Of a DNA stretch of 64,000 nt, positions 27,923 through 38,006 are shown piece after piece; within the stretch, counting starts at the first letter, position 1, and each line of letters begins with the position of its first letter. Made by a program: the position numbers and the translations under genes. Source of the DNA: Haloplasma contractile SSD-17B (lineage in GTDB: Bacteria; Bacillota_I; Bacilli_A; Haloplasmatales; Haloplasmataceae); the NCBI RefSeq assembly GCF_000215935.2, contig NZ_AFNU02000004.1, forward strand, positions 283,869-347,868, written 5' to 3'. The notes under the pieces are model-generated. The model saw nothing but the letters and a program-made list of their open reading frames with translations. It did not search any database and was not told the DNA's origin.

Positions 27923-28813
27923 ATGTCGACAAAAATAACAAGTAAAAATAAAGCCGAAAACATTGCCAAAACGATTATGTTTTTATTTGCTTTAGTATCC
28001 ATTTTTACAACGATTGGAATTGTTGTAGCACTGTTTTCAAATTCAATTACATTCTTTAGAATGGTATCTGTAAGAGAATTTTTATTTAATACTAAATGGA
28101 CACCATTATTTGCAGAAAAAAATTACGGCGTTCTACCTTTAATAGTAGGAACGTTATTAATAGCATTGTTAGCATCAATTATTGCTTTACCAATTGGTCT
28201 ATTTACAGCTATATATTTAAGTGAATACGCTAATCCTAAAGCAAAGAAATTTTTAAAACCAATCTTAGAATTATTAGCAGGGATTCCTTCAATTGTATAT
28301 GGTTTTTTCGCGTTAACTTTTATTACTCCTATTCTAAAAGCTATTATTCCAGGAATAGAAGTTTATAATGCATTAAGCGCAAGTATAGCAATGGGGTTTA
28401 TGATTATGCCCATGGTGGCTTCTTTAAGCGAGGATGCAATGACAGCTGTTCCTAATGCTCTTAGAAACGGTGGCTATGCAATGGGGCTTACCAAATTCGA
28501 GATCGTAAAAGGAATTGTAATACCATATTCGTTATCTGGAATAATGGCATCGTTTGTTTTAGCTATATCACGTGCAGTTGGTGAGACAATGATTGTAGCA
28601 TTAGCGGCTGGTGCAATGCCATCTTTAAGTTTCAATCCACTAAAAGGTGTATTAACATTGACTGGTTATATAGCACAAGTAAGTAAAAGTGATGTCTCAC
28701 AAACATCAGCTAGTTATTATGCATTATATGCTGTAGGACTTGTTTTATTTATTTTAACATTATCTTTAAATTATGTTGCGAAAAAAATAATAGAAAGAAA
28801 CAAGGTGAAATAA
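27923..28813 (+). CDS. pstC: Phosphate ABC transporter permease PstC
   Basis: 296 residues with about six membrane helices. The EAA-type cytoplasmic loop is LRNGGYAMGLTKFEIVKGIVIP, and SRAVGETMIVALAAG is typical. Its stop overlaps the pstA start by one base (TAATG). Confidence 0.92.
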   Translation: MSTKITSKNKAENIAKTIMFLFALVSIFTTIGIVVALFSNSITFFRMVSVREFLFNTKWTPLFAEKNYGVLPLIVGTLLIALLASIIALPIGLFTAIYLSEYANPKAKKFLKPILELLAGIPSIVYGFFALTFITPILKAIIPGIEVYNALSASIAMGFMIMPMVASLSEDAMTAVPNALRNGGYAMGLTKFEIVKGIVIPYSLSGIMASFVLAISRAVGETMIVALAAGAMPSLSFNPLKGVLTLTGYIAQVSKSDVSQTSASYYALYAVGLVLFILTLSLNYVAKKIIERNKVK

Positions 28814-29673
28814 TGAGAAGGAATAATCATTTAAGGAGAAAAGCAATTGATCAGGGATTTAAAACTCTTTTTTTAGTTAGTACATTAGCAAGTGTATTCG
28901 TGCTATCAATTCTATTATTCAATGTATTCAGTGATGGTTTGAAATATGTATCAATAGATTTTTTAACAAGGTTTCCATCAAGATTCCCAGAAAAATCGGG
29001 AATTAAGGCTGCAATTGTTGGTACAACCTGGATTGTTTCATTAACAGCACTTATATCAATTCCTATTGGGGTTGGTACAGCTATATACTTAGAGGAATTC
29101 GCTACTAAGTCTAGATTGAGCAGTACGATTAATTTAGTAATTTCAAACCTTGCAGGTATCCCTTCCGTCGTTTACGGTATTTTTGGTTTAGCTTTTTTTG
29201 TAAGATTTGTCGGACTTGGTCGTTCGATTTTAGCTGGTTCGCTAACTTTGTCATTATTGATATTACCAATTATTATTGTATCGTCGCAAGAGTCGCTTAA
29301 AACAGTCCCAAAGACTCTAAAAAATGGTTCTTATGCACTAGGTGCAAGTCACTGGCAAACAGTTACGAAAGTCATACTGCCATATTCACTACCAAATGTT
29401 TTAACAGGTATAATATTTGCTATTTCACGCGCCATTGGAGAAACTGCATCTCTTTTAATGGTTGGAGCATTTAGCTATGTTTCCTTTCTACCGAGAGGGA
29501 TTAATGACTCATTCATAACGTTACCAATTCAAATATATACATGGTCATCTAAACCTGGAGAAGAATTTTTAGGTGTTGCTTCTGCAGCAATAATTGTATT
29601 AATAAGTGTTCTTTTAATAAGTAATAGTGTAGCCATTTTTATAAGAAGTAAATACCAACAGCGATATGAATAA
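28813..29673 (+). CDS. pstA: Phosphate ABC transporter permease PstA
   Basis: 286 residues, six membrane helices. LKNGSYALGASHWQTVTKVILP is the coupling loop and SRAIGETASLLMVGA is typical of PstA. Together with PstC it forms the phosphate channel. Confidence 0.92.
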   Translation: MRRNNHLRRKAIDQGFKTLFLVSTLASVFVLSILLFNVFSDGLKYVSIDFLTRFPSRFPEKSGIKAAIVGTTWIVSLTALISIPIGVGTAIYLEEFATKSRLSSTINLVISNLAGIPSVVYGIFGLAFFVRFVGLGRSILAGSLTLSLLILPIIIVSSQESLKTVPKTLKNGSYALGASHWQTVTKVILPYSLPNVLTGIIFAISRAIGETASLLMVGAFSYVSFLPRGINDSFITLPIQIYTWSSKPGEEFLGVASAAIIVLISVLLISNSVAIFIRSKYQQRYE

Positions 29674-29709
29674 TTATTTAAACTGTATTATATAAGGAGT
29701 AGATACTAA

Positions 29710-30465
29710 ATGAACAATAAAAAATTTGAAGTTAAAAACTTAGAACTTTACTATGGAGATTTTCAAGCCTTAAAAAACATAAATCTAGAAATACCGTATA
29801 AAAAAGTAACAGCTTTAATCGGTCCATCTGGTTGTGGAAAATCAACATTTCTTAGATGTCTAAATAGAATGAATGACTTAATTGATGGTTGTCATATAGA
29901 AGGATTGGTGACATTAGACCAGGAAAATATCTATGATAATTATGATGTTATAAACTTAAGAACAAGAGTAGGAATGGTGTTTCAAAAGCCTAACCCATTT
30001 CCTAAGAGCATCTATGATAATATAGCTTATGGTCCAAGATGTCATGGCTTAAAGGATAAAAATAAATTGGATGAACTTGTAGAAAATTCATTAAAAGCAG
30101 CTGCATTATGGGATGAAGTTAAGGATCGTTTAAAGGATTCAGCATTAGGCTTGTCAGGTGGTCAGCAGCAACGGTTATGTATTGCAAGGGCGATTGCCAT
30201 GGAGCCTGAGGTAATTTTAATGGATGAACCTACATCAGCACTTGACCCAATTGCGACAGCAAAAATTGAAGAACTAATGGAAGAACTGAAAAAGAACTAT
30301 ACAATCGTAATTGTTACCCACTCAATGCAGCAAGCAGCTCGTATTTCAGACAATACAGCGTTCTTCTTAATGGGTGAGTTAATTGAGTTTGATAAAACAG
30401 AAAAAATATTCTCTACTCCGACAGACAAACGTACAGAAGATTATATAACAGGTCGTTTCGGATAA
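29710..30465 (+). CDS. pstB: Phosphate ABC transporter ATP-binding protein
   Basis: 251 residues, standard length. Walker [10 protein letters not shown] at 38-46, signature [16 protein letters not shown], Walker [14 protein letters not shown] and the switch His in VTHSMQQA. It powers phosphate import. Confidence 0.96.
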   Translation: MNNKKFEVKNLELYYGDFQALKNINLEIPYKKVTALIGPSGCGKSTFLRCLNRMNDLIDGCHIEGLVTLDQENIYDNYDVINLRTRVGMVFQKPNPFPKSIYDNIAYGPRCHGLKDKNKLDELVENSLKAAALWDEVKDRLKDSALGLSGGQQQRLCIARAIAMEPEVILMDEPTSALDPIATAKIEELMEELKKNYTIVIVTHSMQQAARISDNTAFFLMGELIEFDKTEKIFSTPTDKRTEDYITGRFG

Positions 30466-30712
30466 TACTATAAATAAAACTTATTAGATCGGTAATCATG
30501 TTACATTTTCATAATAAATTTTTAGTCTAACTACCTCTTTTCTTTATTTACGCGACATTCGATATAAATAATAGGTTAGATAGGCTAAATATAAGATTAA
30601 AATAGAGTTAAAATCCCTACTTTATGTCTACATACCTTTACAATTCCATATATTATATATAAAATAGTAATAACTTTATCTTGTAAATCTAGAAAGGGGG
30701 CCCATTTGGGTT

Positions 30713-31387
30713 ATGACAAGACAAAAAAATTTAATTGACAGTAATGTAAATATCTTAAAGAACGATATTAAAAAATTAACTGAAATGACAGTGTTACAAT
30801 ACGAACGTATTGTTCAATCAATTAAGGAAAATGATGTTAAAAAGGCGTTACAGGTAGTAAAGTTTGATGAGGAAATAAATAGTTTAGCTGAGGATATTGA
30901 TTTAGAAACAGTTGTATTAATTGCGAGGTACCAACCAGTTGCAACTGATTTGCGTAGAATTATGACAATTAACAAACTAGCGTATGAGTTCGAACGCGTA
31001 GCGGATTATGCATCAAACATTGCAGAATATGTAATTACAGGTAAAGAGATGAAAGTTGATAACGCAGTCGAAATTATAGCGAACTTTGAAAAAAAGTTTA
31101 GAATTATATTTGAAATGATTGAAATGAACGTTAAAGCATTTCTAGAGGAAGATAAAGTTCTTGCAAGACAAGCGGTTATGTTAGATGAGGATTTAGATCG
31201 AATCTATATTGATAATTTTGACGACTTACTACGTAAGTTTAAACATTCAGATGATGATGATGAGCAGCATATGATTTCTCGTGCGTTAATATTAAATAAA
31301 CACTTAGAGCGTGCAGGGGACCACTTAACAAACGTATCAGAAGAGATTTTATACTTAATTAAAGGAAAACGATATACATTAGACTAA
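30713..31387 (+). CDS. phoU: Phosphate signalling protein PhoU
   Basis: 224 residues, all-helical with two PhoU repeats, each with a metal-binding E-[RK]-x-x-D-type motif (YEFERVADYASNIAE and KHLERAGDHLTNVSEE). PhoU links PstSCAB status to the PhoR kinase. The gap to pstB is 247 bases. The SD (AGAAAGGGGG) is 12 bases from the ATG with a small CCC/GGG hairpin between them, an unusual spacing. Confidence 0.92.
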   Translation: MTRQKNLIDSNVNILKNDIKKLTEMTVLQYERIVQSIKENDVKKALQVVKFDEEINSLAEDIDLETVVLIARYQPVATDLRRIMTINKLAYEFERVADYASNIAEYVITGKEMKVDNAVEIIANFEKKFRIIFEMIEMNVKAFLEEDKVLARQAVMLDEDLDRIYIDNFDDLLRKFKHSDDDDEQHMISRALILNKHLERAGDHLTNVSEEILYLIKGKRYTLD

Positions 31388-31411
31388 TTTTATAAAAGTA
31401 TGTTTAATTTT

Positions 31412-31444
31412 AATAGTAGGCGGTACAGCGCCTACTATTTTTTG
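31412..31444 (+). terminator. Terminator of the pst-phoU operon
   Basis: AATAGTAGGCG...CGCCTACTATT then T run. Confidence 0.92.
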
Positions 31445-31570
31445 TTTATTAAAGACGTTGTATATGTTAAAATGGTAAAGAAAAATGACTCTGTATAATA
31501 TGAAAAATTGTATTTAATATTTATTTCAGAATCATATTTGTTTAAATCTATAAAAAGTAAGGATGATTTG

Positions 31571-32077
31571 ATGGATTGTAATGAGTGTAATGAAAAAAAG
31601 CAAGATTGTAAGACATGTACGAGTGATGATTTGGATTGCTGCCCAATGTGTGGTAAAGGTGGAATAAGTGTTCGCTACATAACGGTTGAAAATATAATTG
31701 AACCTATGATTATAGATGATGTATCATTTTATAAGGATGAACAATTTTATTTGTGCAAAAGTAGGGATTGTCAGGTTTCATATTATACAAGTAGCGGAGC
31801 AAGATTATTTATAGACCAATTAAAGGTGCCAATCTGGTACAAAGGTAAACCAGATAAATACATTGTGTGTTATTGTAAGGATATAACCCTAAAAGATATC
31901 ATTTCATCTGTAAACACAATCTCAGGGAATGTGAATGATATAACAGTAGAAGATGTATGTAGATATCTAGAGAAGCCAGTTGGCGCGGGTAAATGCTTAT
32001 ATCACAACCCAACTGGTAAAAGCTGTAGGCCTCTATTTCAGAATGCTATTGAATATGCAAAAACGCAGTTTAAATAA
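31571..32077 (+). CDS. CopZ N-terminal-like Zn/[2Fe-2S] protein
   Basis: 168 residues from ATG 31571 (GGATGA upstream); an earlier in-frame ATG at 31508 lacks an SD. The N-terminus is Cys-rich (CNECN, CKTC), then CCPMCGKGG and YLCKSRDCQVSYY form a probable zinc site. The second half has a BFD-like [2Fe-2S] pattern: VCYCKDIT and, about 50 residues later, GAGKCLYHNPTGKSC. This resembles the N-terminal part of the Archaeoglobus copper chaperone CopZ, but no heavy-metal-binding domain follows. A metal or redox role is likely; copper delivery is not shown. Confidence 0.7.
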   Translation: MDCNECNEKKQDCKTCTSDDLDCCPMCGKGGISVRYITVENIIEPMIIDDVSFYKDEQFYLCKSRDCQVSYYTSSGARLFIDQLKVPIWYKGKPDKYIVCYCKDITLKDIISSVNTISGNVNDITVEDVCRYLEKPVGAGKCLYHNPTGKSCRPLFQNAIEYAKTQFK

Positions 32078-32215
32078 TAGTTTGTCATTTTTTATTTCTC
32101 AGACTTAGACTTAGTAAAGTATTGGGGTAGTTTCAGGTAAATATGTGAAAGTAACTTACAATGTCCATTAAAATCAAAAAAGTGTTAAAATACAAAATAG
32201 TGAGAGAGTGGTAGG

Positions 32216-34074
32216 ATGTCGTTTTTACCGATTAGTAGAAAAGAAATAGAAGAAAGAGGATGGGATCAAGTAGACTTTGTATTAGTATCAGGAGATGCAT
32301 ATATAGATCATCCATCATTTGGTACAGCAATTATAGGACGAGTACTTGAATCCTTTGGGTATAAAGTTGCAATACTTGCACAACCGGACTATAAAAAAGC
32401 AAGTGAATTCAAAAAATTTGGCAAACCAAGGCTAGGCTTTTTAGTAACGGCTGGAAATATAGACTCAATGGTTAATCATTATACAGTTGCAAAGAAAAAC
32501 GTAAAAAAGATTTTTATACACCGAATGGTGAAATGGGTATACGGCCAGATCGAGCAACAATTGTTTATTCTCAACTATGTAAGGTAGCATACAAGGATGT
32601 TCCAATTATTATTGGAGGAGTTGAGGCATCACTTCGACGACTAGGTCATTATGATTATTGGGATGATAAGGTGAGACGTTCCATCCTAATGGATTCGCAA
32701 GCAGATTTACTTGTATACGGTATGGCAGAACAAACAATTATTCAAATAGCAGAAGCATTAGCTGGTGGATTAGATATAAAGGATATTATCTATTTAAGAG
32801 GTACGGTATGGAAAACTAGAGACTTAGAGAGAGCATACGAACCAATAATGCTTCCTTCTTTTGAATCATTATCAAACAAGGAAACATATGCAGAGAGTTT
32901 TAACATTCAGCATGAGAATATTGATGCATTTAATGCTAAAGTTTTAGTTGAACCGTATAGAGATTGGTATGTAATTCAAAATAAACCAGCACTCCCATTA
33001 ACAGAGAAAGAAATGGATCAAGTTTATGCGCTCCCTTATGAGCGTGACTATCACCCTTTGTATAAAGATATAGGTCATATTGATGCAATAAATGAGGTAA
33101 AACATAGTATTATCTCGAATAGAGGGTGTTTCGGTTCATGTAGTTTTTGCGCCTTAACCCATCACCAGGGTCGAATTATCCAAACTCGATCAGAACAATC
33201 AATCATAGAAGAAGCAAATGAAATAGTTCGTGATCCCTCTTTTAAAGGGTACATTCATGATGTAGGTGGACCTACTGCGAATTTTCAACAACCTAGTTGT
33301 GGAAAACAAGATAAACACGGTGCTTGTGTTAAGAAGGAGTGCCTCCATGAAGACCCGTGTAAACAATTAAAAGTAGATCATTCACGTTATATACGAATAT
33401 TAAGGCGATTAAGAAAACTTCCGAATGTAAAGAAGGTATTTATACGATCAGGAATTCGTTATGATTATTTAATGTATGATAAAGATGAAACTTTCTTTAA
33501 CGAATTAGTTAAGCATCATGTATCAGGTCAATTAAAAGTAGCACCTGAGCATGTTTCACCAAAAGTATTAGATAAGATGGGAAAACCGAATCGAACCCTT
33601 TACGATCGATTTGTTAATAAGTACTATAAACTAAATAAAAGACACAATAAGAACCAATATTTAGTTCCTTATCTAATGAGTTCACATCCAGGTAGCAATT
33701 TAAAAGAGGCAATCGAACTAGCCGAATATTTACGTGATATAGGATACACACCAGAACAGGTTCAAGATTTTTATCCAACACCAGGAACTATATCAACCTG
33801 TATGTATTATACAGGTCTTGATCCACGCACAATGAATAAAGTATATGTCCCACGTAATCCTCGCGAAAAAGCAATGCAACGAGCTTTAATTCAATATAAA
33901 AAACCTAGGAATTATAAACTTGTTAAAGAAGCACTAGAAAAAGCGAATCGCTATGATTTAATAGGAAATAATAAAAATTGTTTAATTAAAGATCAACCAT
34001 ATCATGCGTTTAAAAGATCTAAAAAAAGCGGATATGTAAAAGACAGTAGAAATAAAAAAAGACGTATATCATAA
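32216..34074 (+). pseudogene. YgiQ-family radical SAM protein, frameshifted
   Basis: Two frames together make one UPF0313/YgiQ protein of about 620 residues. Frame one (32216 to about 32500) gives [20 protein letters not shown] to [15 protein letters not shown]. The second frame takes over with [19 protein letters not shown] and includes the radical SAM triad CFGSCSFC (CxxxCxxC). The break lies in the A-rich run at 32495-32509, where one base is missing relative to family members. A AAA AAG at 32503-32509 would also restore the frame by -1 slippage. It could be a pseudogene, a sequencing error, or programmed frameshifting. Confidence 0.75.
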
Positions 34075-34174
34075 TAGGCCTAATAAATAGATTGATTCTG
34101 ATCGGTTGTGTTAGACACGAAAAGGATCTAACAATAACAATAACCTTTAACCTAATTACATAAACATAATTCAA

Positions 34175-34207
34175 TAAAAAAAAGTCTTAGGAATTGATCC
34201 TAAGGCT
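34175..34207 (-). terminator. Terminator of the LysM-SpoIID cluster
   Basis: On the minus strand AGCCTTAGGA-TCAAT-TCCTAAGACT is followed by about eight T. It may also act on the plus strand for the ygiQ transcript. Confidence 0.85.
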
Positions 34208-34211
34208 CTTT

Positions 34212-35912
34212 CTATTTTAAATTCGTTATATTAGTATTTTTAAAATAATACTTTAGAATCTCCGAGTAAGAAACATGCTTATCGTTTACTAATTGATTAG
34301 CACCATACTTAGAAAACCCAACACAATGCCCATTCCCATATGTAATAATGCTAAGTTTATTTCCGTTAAACTTCATTTCAAAGCATGGGGATGCTAGTTT
34401 TAACTTGTCATATAAATAGATACCACTAAATTTTAGATTACCTATTTGGATTTCCTTTACATAACGGCCATCAGTATAGGAGGTAACCTTTATTTCATCT
34501 CTACGAATTATATTTGTTGATAATAGAGAATTAAGGTAGGGTAAAGGAATTGTTTTTTGTTTTGTATAGTCTTGTGCGTCATGATCATACATACTCTTAA
34601 CACTACGTAAATAAGGGTAATATGTTGAAATAATAGAATCTTCGGAATTCATAGTGTATCCATTGCATGATGAAAATAGAAAGGGTTTAATAGGTTTGTT
34701 TTTATAAGTAATAACTTTAGCATGCGTTTCAATAATCGCTTGTTTAATTTTACTCAATTGCTCATCCGTTTGACCTTTCCACTGATTTTTTAATGATTGA
34801 ATAGTAGCTATAGGGTACTCTGTATTAATTTCTGAAGTGATATATTTGTTATTCATATACAATTTTTCAATTATATAGGTTCTACATATGATTGCGATTG
34901 CTTTAATAAAGTCATAATGAGAATTTAATTCAACCTGACCTGCTACAGTACCAATTAGGTAATCTTCTAGACTATAATGATAAATCTTGTTTGAATTAGA
35001 ATGTCTGACCGTTATATATTCAGGTAAAAAAATTGATTTTTTGGGTGTTTTAGATTGGATGCTAAGTGATTTCGCTCTATTTAGTGGATTACTTTTGGAA
35101 ATTACGTTTGCATTTTTGGAGTCTACCTTTATAGTTTTTCGTGCTTGTTTATCTTTAAAACGATGATTATTCGAGGAATGATTTGTTTTCATAGATTGTC
35201 TAATTATAGAAGTATCATTGGACTGACAGTAGAGTTGATGACTTGTTTCAGTTTTTATGAGTTCTTTAAAGGAAGTTTCAAAAAGGTCAATCAATTTATT
35301 TTTATGGTTAAAACCATCACTTTCAGTTTGAGCACTTTTTGAGTTAAATGATGGAATGATAATCAATTGATCTGGTTGGATGGATTCAATGCCATTTATT
35401 TCTTTAATTAACTTCAAATTAGCGTGATACGTTAATGAAATATGAGTTAAAGTATCCCCCCACTCCGTTATATGAACAATCATTTGAGTGGCATTAGGTA
35501 CAACTTTAATTTGATTCAATGTCATTAGTTGCCATTCAGTCTTCTGGTTGAGAGTAAGTAAAGATTGACAAGTAGTATTGTATTTTGCAGCGATTGATTT
35601 TATAGTATCGTTTTGTAAGATAGTATGCATGATTAAAGACTGTTGTATACTTTGCCTTTTACACTCACTCTTGACTTTTTTAAAGGGTAATATTTTAACC
35701 AGTTTATTCTTATATAGAACCTTCAAATGATTACCTGAATAGGGTACATCATGTTCTCTAAAATATTCGTTTACAATTGCTTGTAGGTTGTAGAGTTGAC
35801 TAAATTGATCAAAGTTAAGGTCAGGATTAGCTTGTACACAGCCTATTGAAAAATTTAATACAGCTTCGTCATTTTCATAACTAATACGGTGGTTAAGATC
35901 AATCATATACAT
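34212..35912 (-). CDS. LysM-LysM-SpoIID/LytB domain protein
   Basis: 566 residues. After an unknown N-terminal segment (1-90) come two LysM domains (about 95-139 and 146-188), a Ser/Asn/Lys-rich linker (190-295), and a SpoIID/LytB domain (300-560) with LEDYLIGTVAGQVEL, CRTYIIEK, FSSCNGYT, and GNGHCVGFSKYGANQ near the end. SpoIID enzymes cut glycan strands during spore engulfment. The catalytic Glu normally in the V-x-x-E-[MI] segment appears replaced by Gln326, so activity is doubtful. No signal peptide or membrane helix is seen. It is the last gene of a four-gene minus-strand cluster. Confidence 0.75.
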   Translation of the reverse strand: MYMIDLNHRISYENDEAVLNFSIGCVQANPDLNFDQFSQLYNLQAIVNEYFREHDVPYSGNHLKVLYKNKLVKILPFKKVKSECKRQSIQQSLIMHTILQNDTIKSIAAKYNTTCQSLLTLNQKTEWQLMTLNQIKVVPNATQMIVHITEWGDTLTHISLTYHANLKLIKEINGIESIQPDQLIIIPSFNSKSAQTESDGFNHKNKLIDLFETSFKELIKTETSHQLYCQSNDTSIIRQSMKTNHSSNNHRFKDKQARKTIKVDSKNANVISKSNPLNRAKSLSIQSKTPKKSIFLPEYITVRHSNSNKIYHYSLEDYLIGTVAGQVELNSHYDFIKAIAIICRTYIIEKLYMNNKYITSEINTEYPIATIQSLKNQWKGQTDEQLSKIKQAIIETHAKVITYKNKPIKPFLFSSCNGYTMNSEDSIISTYYPYLRSVKSMYDHDAQDYTKQKTIPLPYLNSLLSTNIIRRDEIKVTSYTDGRYVKEIQIGNLKFSGIYLYDKLKLASPCFEMKFNGNKLSIITYGNGHCVGFSKYGANQLVNDKHVSYSEILKYYFKNTNITNLK

Positions 35913-35990
35913 TCCTCCTATTATATAATATACCTATGTACATTATGAGGAAAATATTCCATAAAAATTCAAAAAAAGGCCCAAAGGACC

Positions 35991-37766
35991 TTATTTTTTA
36001 AATGGTAGATTGTCAAAATAACCTTGCTTCGCTAATTTTACAAATTTTTCATTATTAGGGTTGTGGCTTTTGGGTCTTCTAATTGTAGTAGGATCAGCCT
36101 GCTTCAATGGAATTAAGTTATTTTTAGCATCTGTTAAAGATTCTGTAGGAGTAGAGACTAAATCACTATTAGAATCCTTGTTATTTAATTGTGTACTTAG
36201 TTTTTTACCTGATGAAGGCTGCTCCTTATTTTGATTCTGATTAGATGCTTGTGTTAATTGGCTATAGTTATTGAATTGATCGCAAGATTCTTCTGTTTCA
36301 TTAATGTGATCGATCTTAGTTTCTTTTTTATGTTGTTGGTCCTTCTTTTCAACAGTAGTCTCATGTGTTGATCTATTTTGTGAATGGAAGCTTCTATCGG
36401 ATAATTGTGTGATAGTATCATTTGATTCTTGTGAGAAGGGTTTACGTTTATAAAGGGAATTAAAACGATTTGCGTTAGTTAGTTCATTTTCAAAAATTTC
36501 ATTTCTATCTGAATTGTTGTCTATTAGATGATTTACCTGATTAACTTTTGACCAACTATTACGGACTAGTCTAAGAGGAGTTGAATTTATATTGTAGTCA
36601 GACCGCTCTTTTAATAGTTTGGTACTAGACTCAGAGTCAGGAATGGTGATAGTAAAATTATTGTTTTTAATTAGATTCTGATTGTCAGGATCATAATCGA
36701 TGAGATTTATATTTTTAGTAGAACTAATATCTAATTCTAAGTTTTTCTCTGAATTGCTATCTAGTTCTTTATTTGTTTGCTCCTTAGCTGAGCCAGAAAC
36801 CTGAGCAGAAGTGTTGTCTGCATTAATATCCGAAGTAATTAATTCATTGATGTCACGCTGATCTATGATTTCATCGACCAAAGCCGATATTTCCTCTTCT
36901 GAAAGATTTAGTGGTTCAAAGAATTGCAGGTAATCATCTATATCAATTTTTTCGGTATTTAATTGATTAGAATGAGTAAGAATATAGGTGTTTATAACTT
37001 CTTTTAGGGCATATAGTTTTTGATCCATTTCACTTTTAGAATACATTCCGTCAACTTGTTTATTAATATCGCTTATTTTATTGTTAAGATCAGTTTTTAA
37101 GTGATCTAACTGCTTTTTATAGAGTTGACGTTCAAACTTTAATAATGTCGTAATTTGTTTTTTGAATTCTGCATCTATTTTTTTAGAAATACGATCAAAT
37201 AAATCTTGCTTAAAAGCTTTAATATCATTAATTTCGTTTCGCATTTGATGCATTTCGGTATCGAACTTTTGGTAATATGTTTCAATGCGTCTATCTATAT
37301 AAGTTTGAAAAAAATCTACCAGTTTATTTGACTTGGTTCCAAAGTTTTCACTATTATTAAAGGAACGTGATTCGCCCGTAGTTGCTTTAGTTCGTTGTTT
37401 ATGTTTGTTCTTTTTGAATGAAGGAAAAGGACTATCTTCATTATCAACACTTACATAATCAAACACCTTATTTTCTGTAGTGCCATGTTCAGAGGTTACT
37501 TCTTTTTTTAAAAGATTAAAACGATTAAGTAAAGAATCACGACTAAATAATGTTCGAGCATTATTTAATTCTATTGTTAATTCAATCGAATTATCAATAG
37601 TCATAACTTGCCCTTTATATTGTTTACATAAACGTTCAAGTTCATGATTAAAATCTTCTGTATAGTAACTTAATGGAAAAGATTGTTTAAAGGAACCTTG
37701 ATTTTCGTTATTTAGTAGTGCAGTAAGTAAATCTATTTCAAGATTTATTGTACTGTAACGTTTCAT
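35991..37766 (-). CDS. Large coiled-coil/disordered protein of unknown function
   Basis: 591 residues from ATG 37766, with GAGGTGGG just upstream. Residues 1-95 may fold (MKRYSTINLEIDLLTALL). A charged helical region rich in heptads spans about 160-270 (RRIETYYQKFDTEMHQMRNE and onwards). An acidic stretch (about 275-310) and a long Asn/Ser/Gln/Thr-rich low-complexity part follow, ending in a basic tail. There is no signal peptide or membrane helix. I recognise no family. Shape and composition suggest a structural or scaffolding protein. It starts 28 bases after the zinc-ribbon gene. Confidence 0.7.
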   Translation of the reverse strand: MKRYSTINLEIDLLTALLNNENQGSFKQSFPLSYYTEDFNHELERLCKQYKGQVMTIDNSIELTIELNNARTLFSRDSLLNRFNLLKKEVTSEHGTTENKVFDYVSVDNEDSPFPSFKKNKHKQRTKATTGESRSFNNSENFGTKSNKLVDFFQTYIDRRIETYYQKFDTEMHQMRNEINDIKAFKQDLFDRISKKIDAEFKKQITTLLKFERQLYKKQLDHLKTDLNNKISDINKQVDGMYSKSEMDQKLYALKEVINTYILTHSNQLNTEKIDIDDYLQFFEPLNLSEEEISALVDEIIDQRDINELITSDINADNTSAQVSGSAKEQTNKELDSNSEKNLELDISSTKNINLIDYDPDNQNLIKNNNFTITIPDSESSTKLLKERSDYNINSTPLRLVRNSWSKVNQVNHLIDNNSDRNEIFENELTNANRFNSLYKRKPFSQESNDTITQLSDRSFHSQNRSTHETTVEKKDQQHKKETKIDHINETEESCDQFNNYSQLTQASNQNQNKEQPSSGKKLSTQLNNKDSNSDLVSTPTESLTDAKNNLIPLKQADPTTIRRPKSHNPNNEKFVKLAKQGYFDNLPFKK

Positions 37767-37794
37767 ATTAATCCCACCTCTATAAGTAAAAGCC

Positions 37795-37974
37795 TTATTT
37801 ACATCCGCATTGGTGATTTGAATTATCATGGCTACTGCAGCCACAAGAACCTTTGATATCGTATTCTTCAAATAAATCATCTATTGCAAAAATTTCATCA
37901 CAGTTAGGACAGGTATATAAATTTTCATCCTCTGTCATAAGGGGATTTTCGCAAAGTGGACATACGTATCTCAT
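37795..37974 (-). CDS. Small zinc-ribbon protein with Cys-rich tail
   Basis: 59 residues from ATG 37974, 9 bases after AGGAGGA. MRYVCPLCENP and YTCPNCDEIF form a C-x2-C...C-x2-C zinc ribbon. The tail CGCSSHDNSNHQCGCK adds four Cys and two His, a second possible metal site. Function unknown. It sits between the tail-anchored and coiled-coil genes. Confidence 0.75.
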   Translation of the reverse strand: MRYVCPLCENPLMTEDENLYTCPNCDEIFAIDDLFEEYDIKGSCGCSSHDNSNHQCGCK

Positions 37975-38006
37975 GTAAATCATTCCTCCTAATAATTGAT
38001 ATATAA

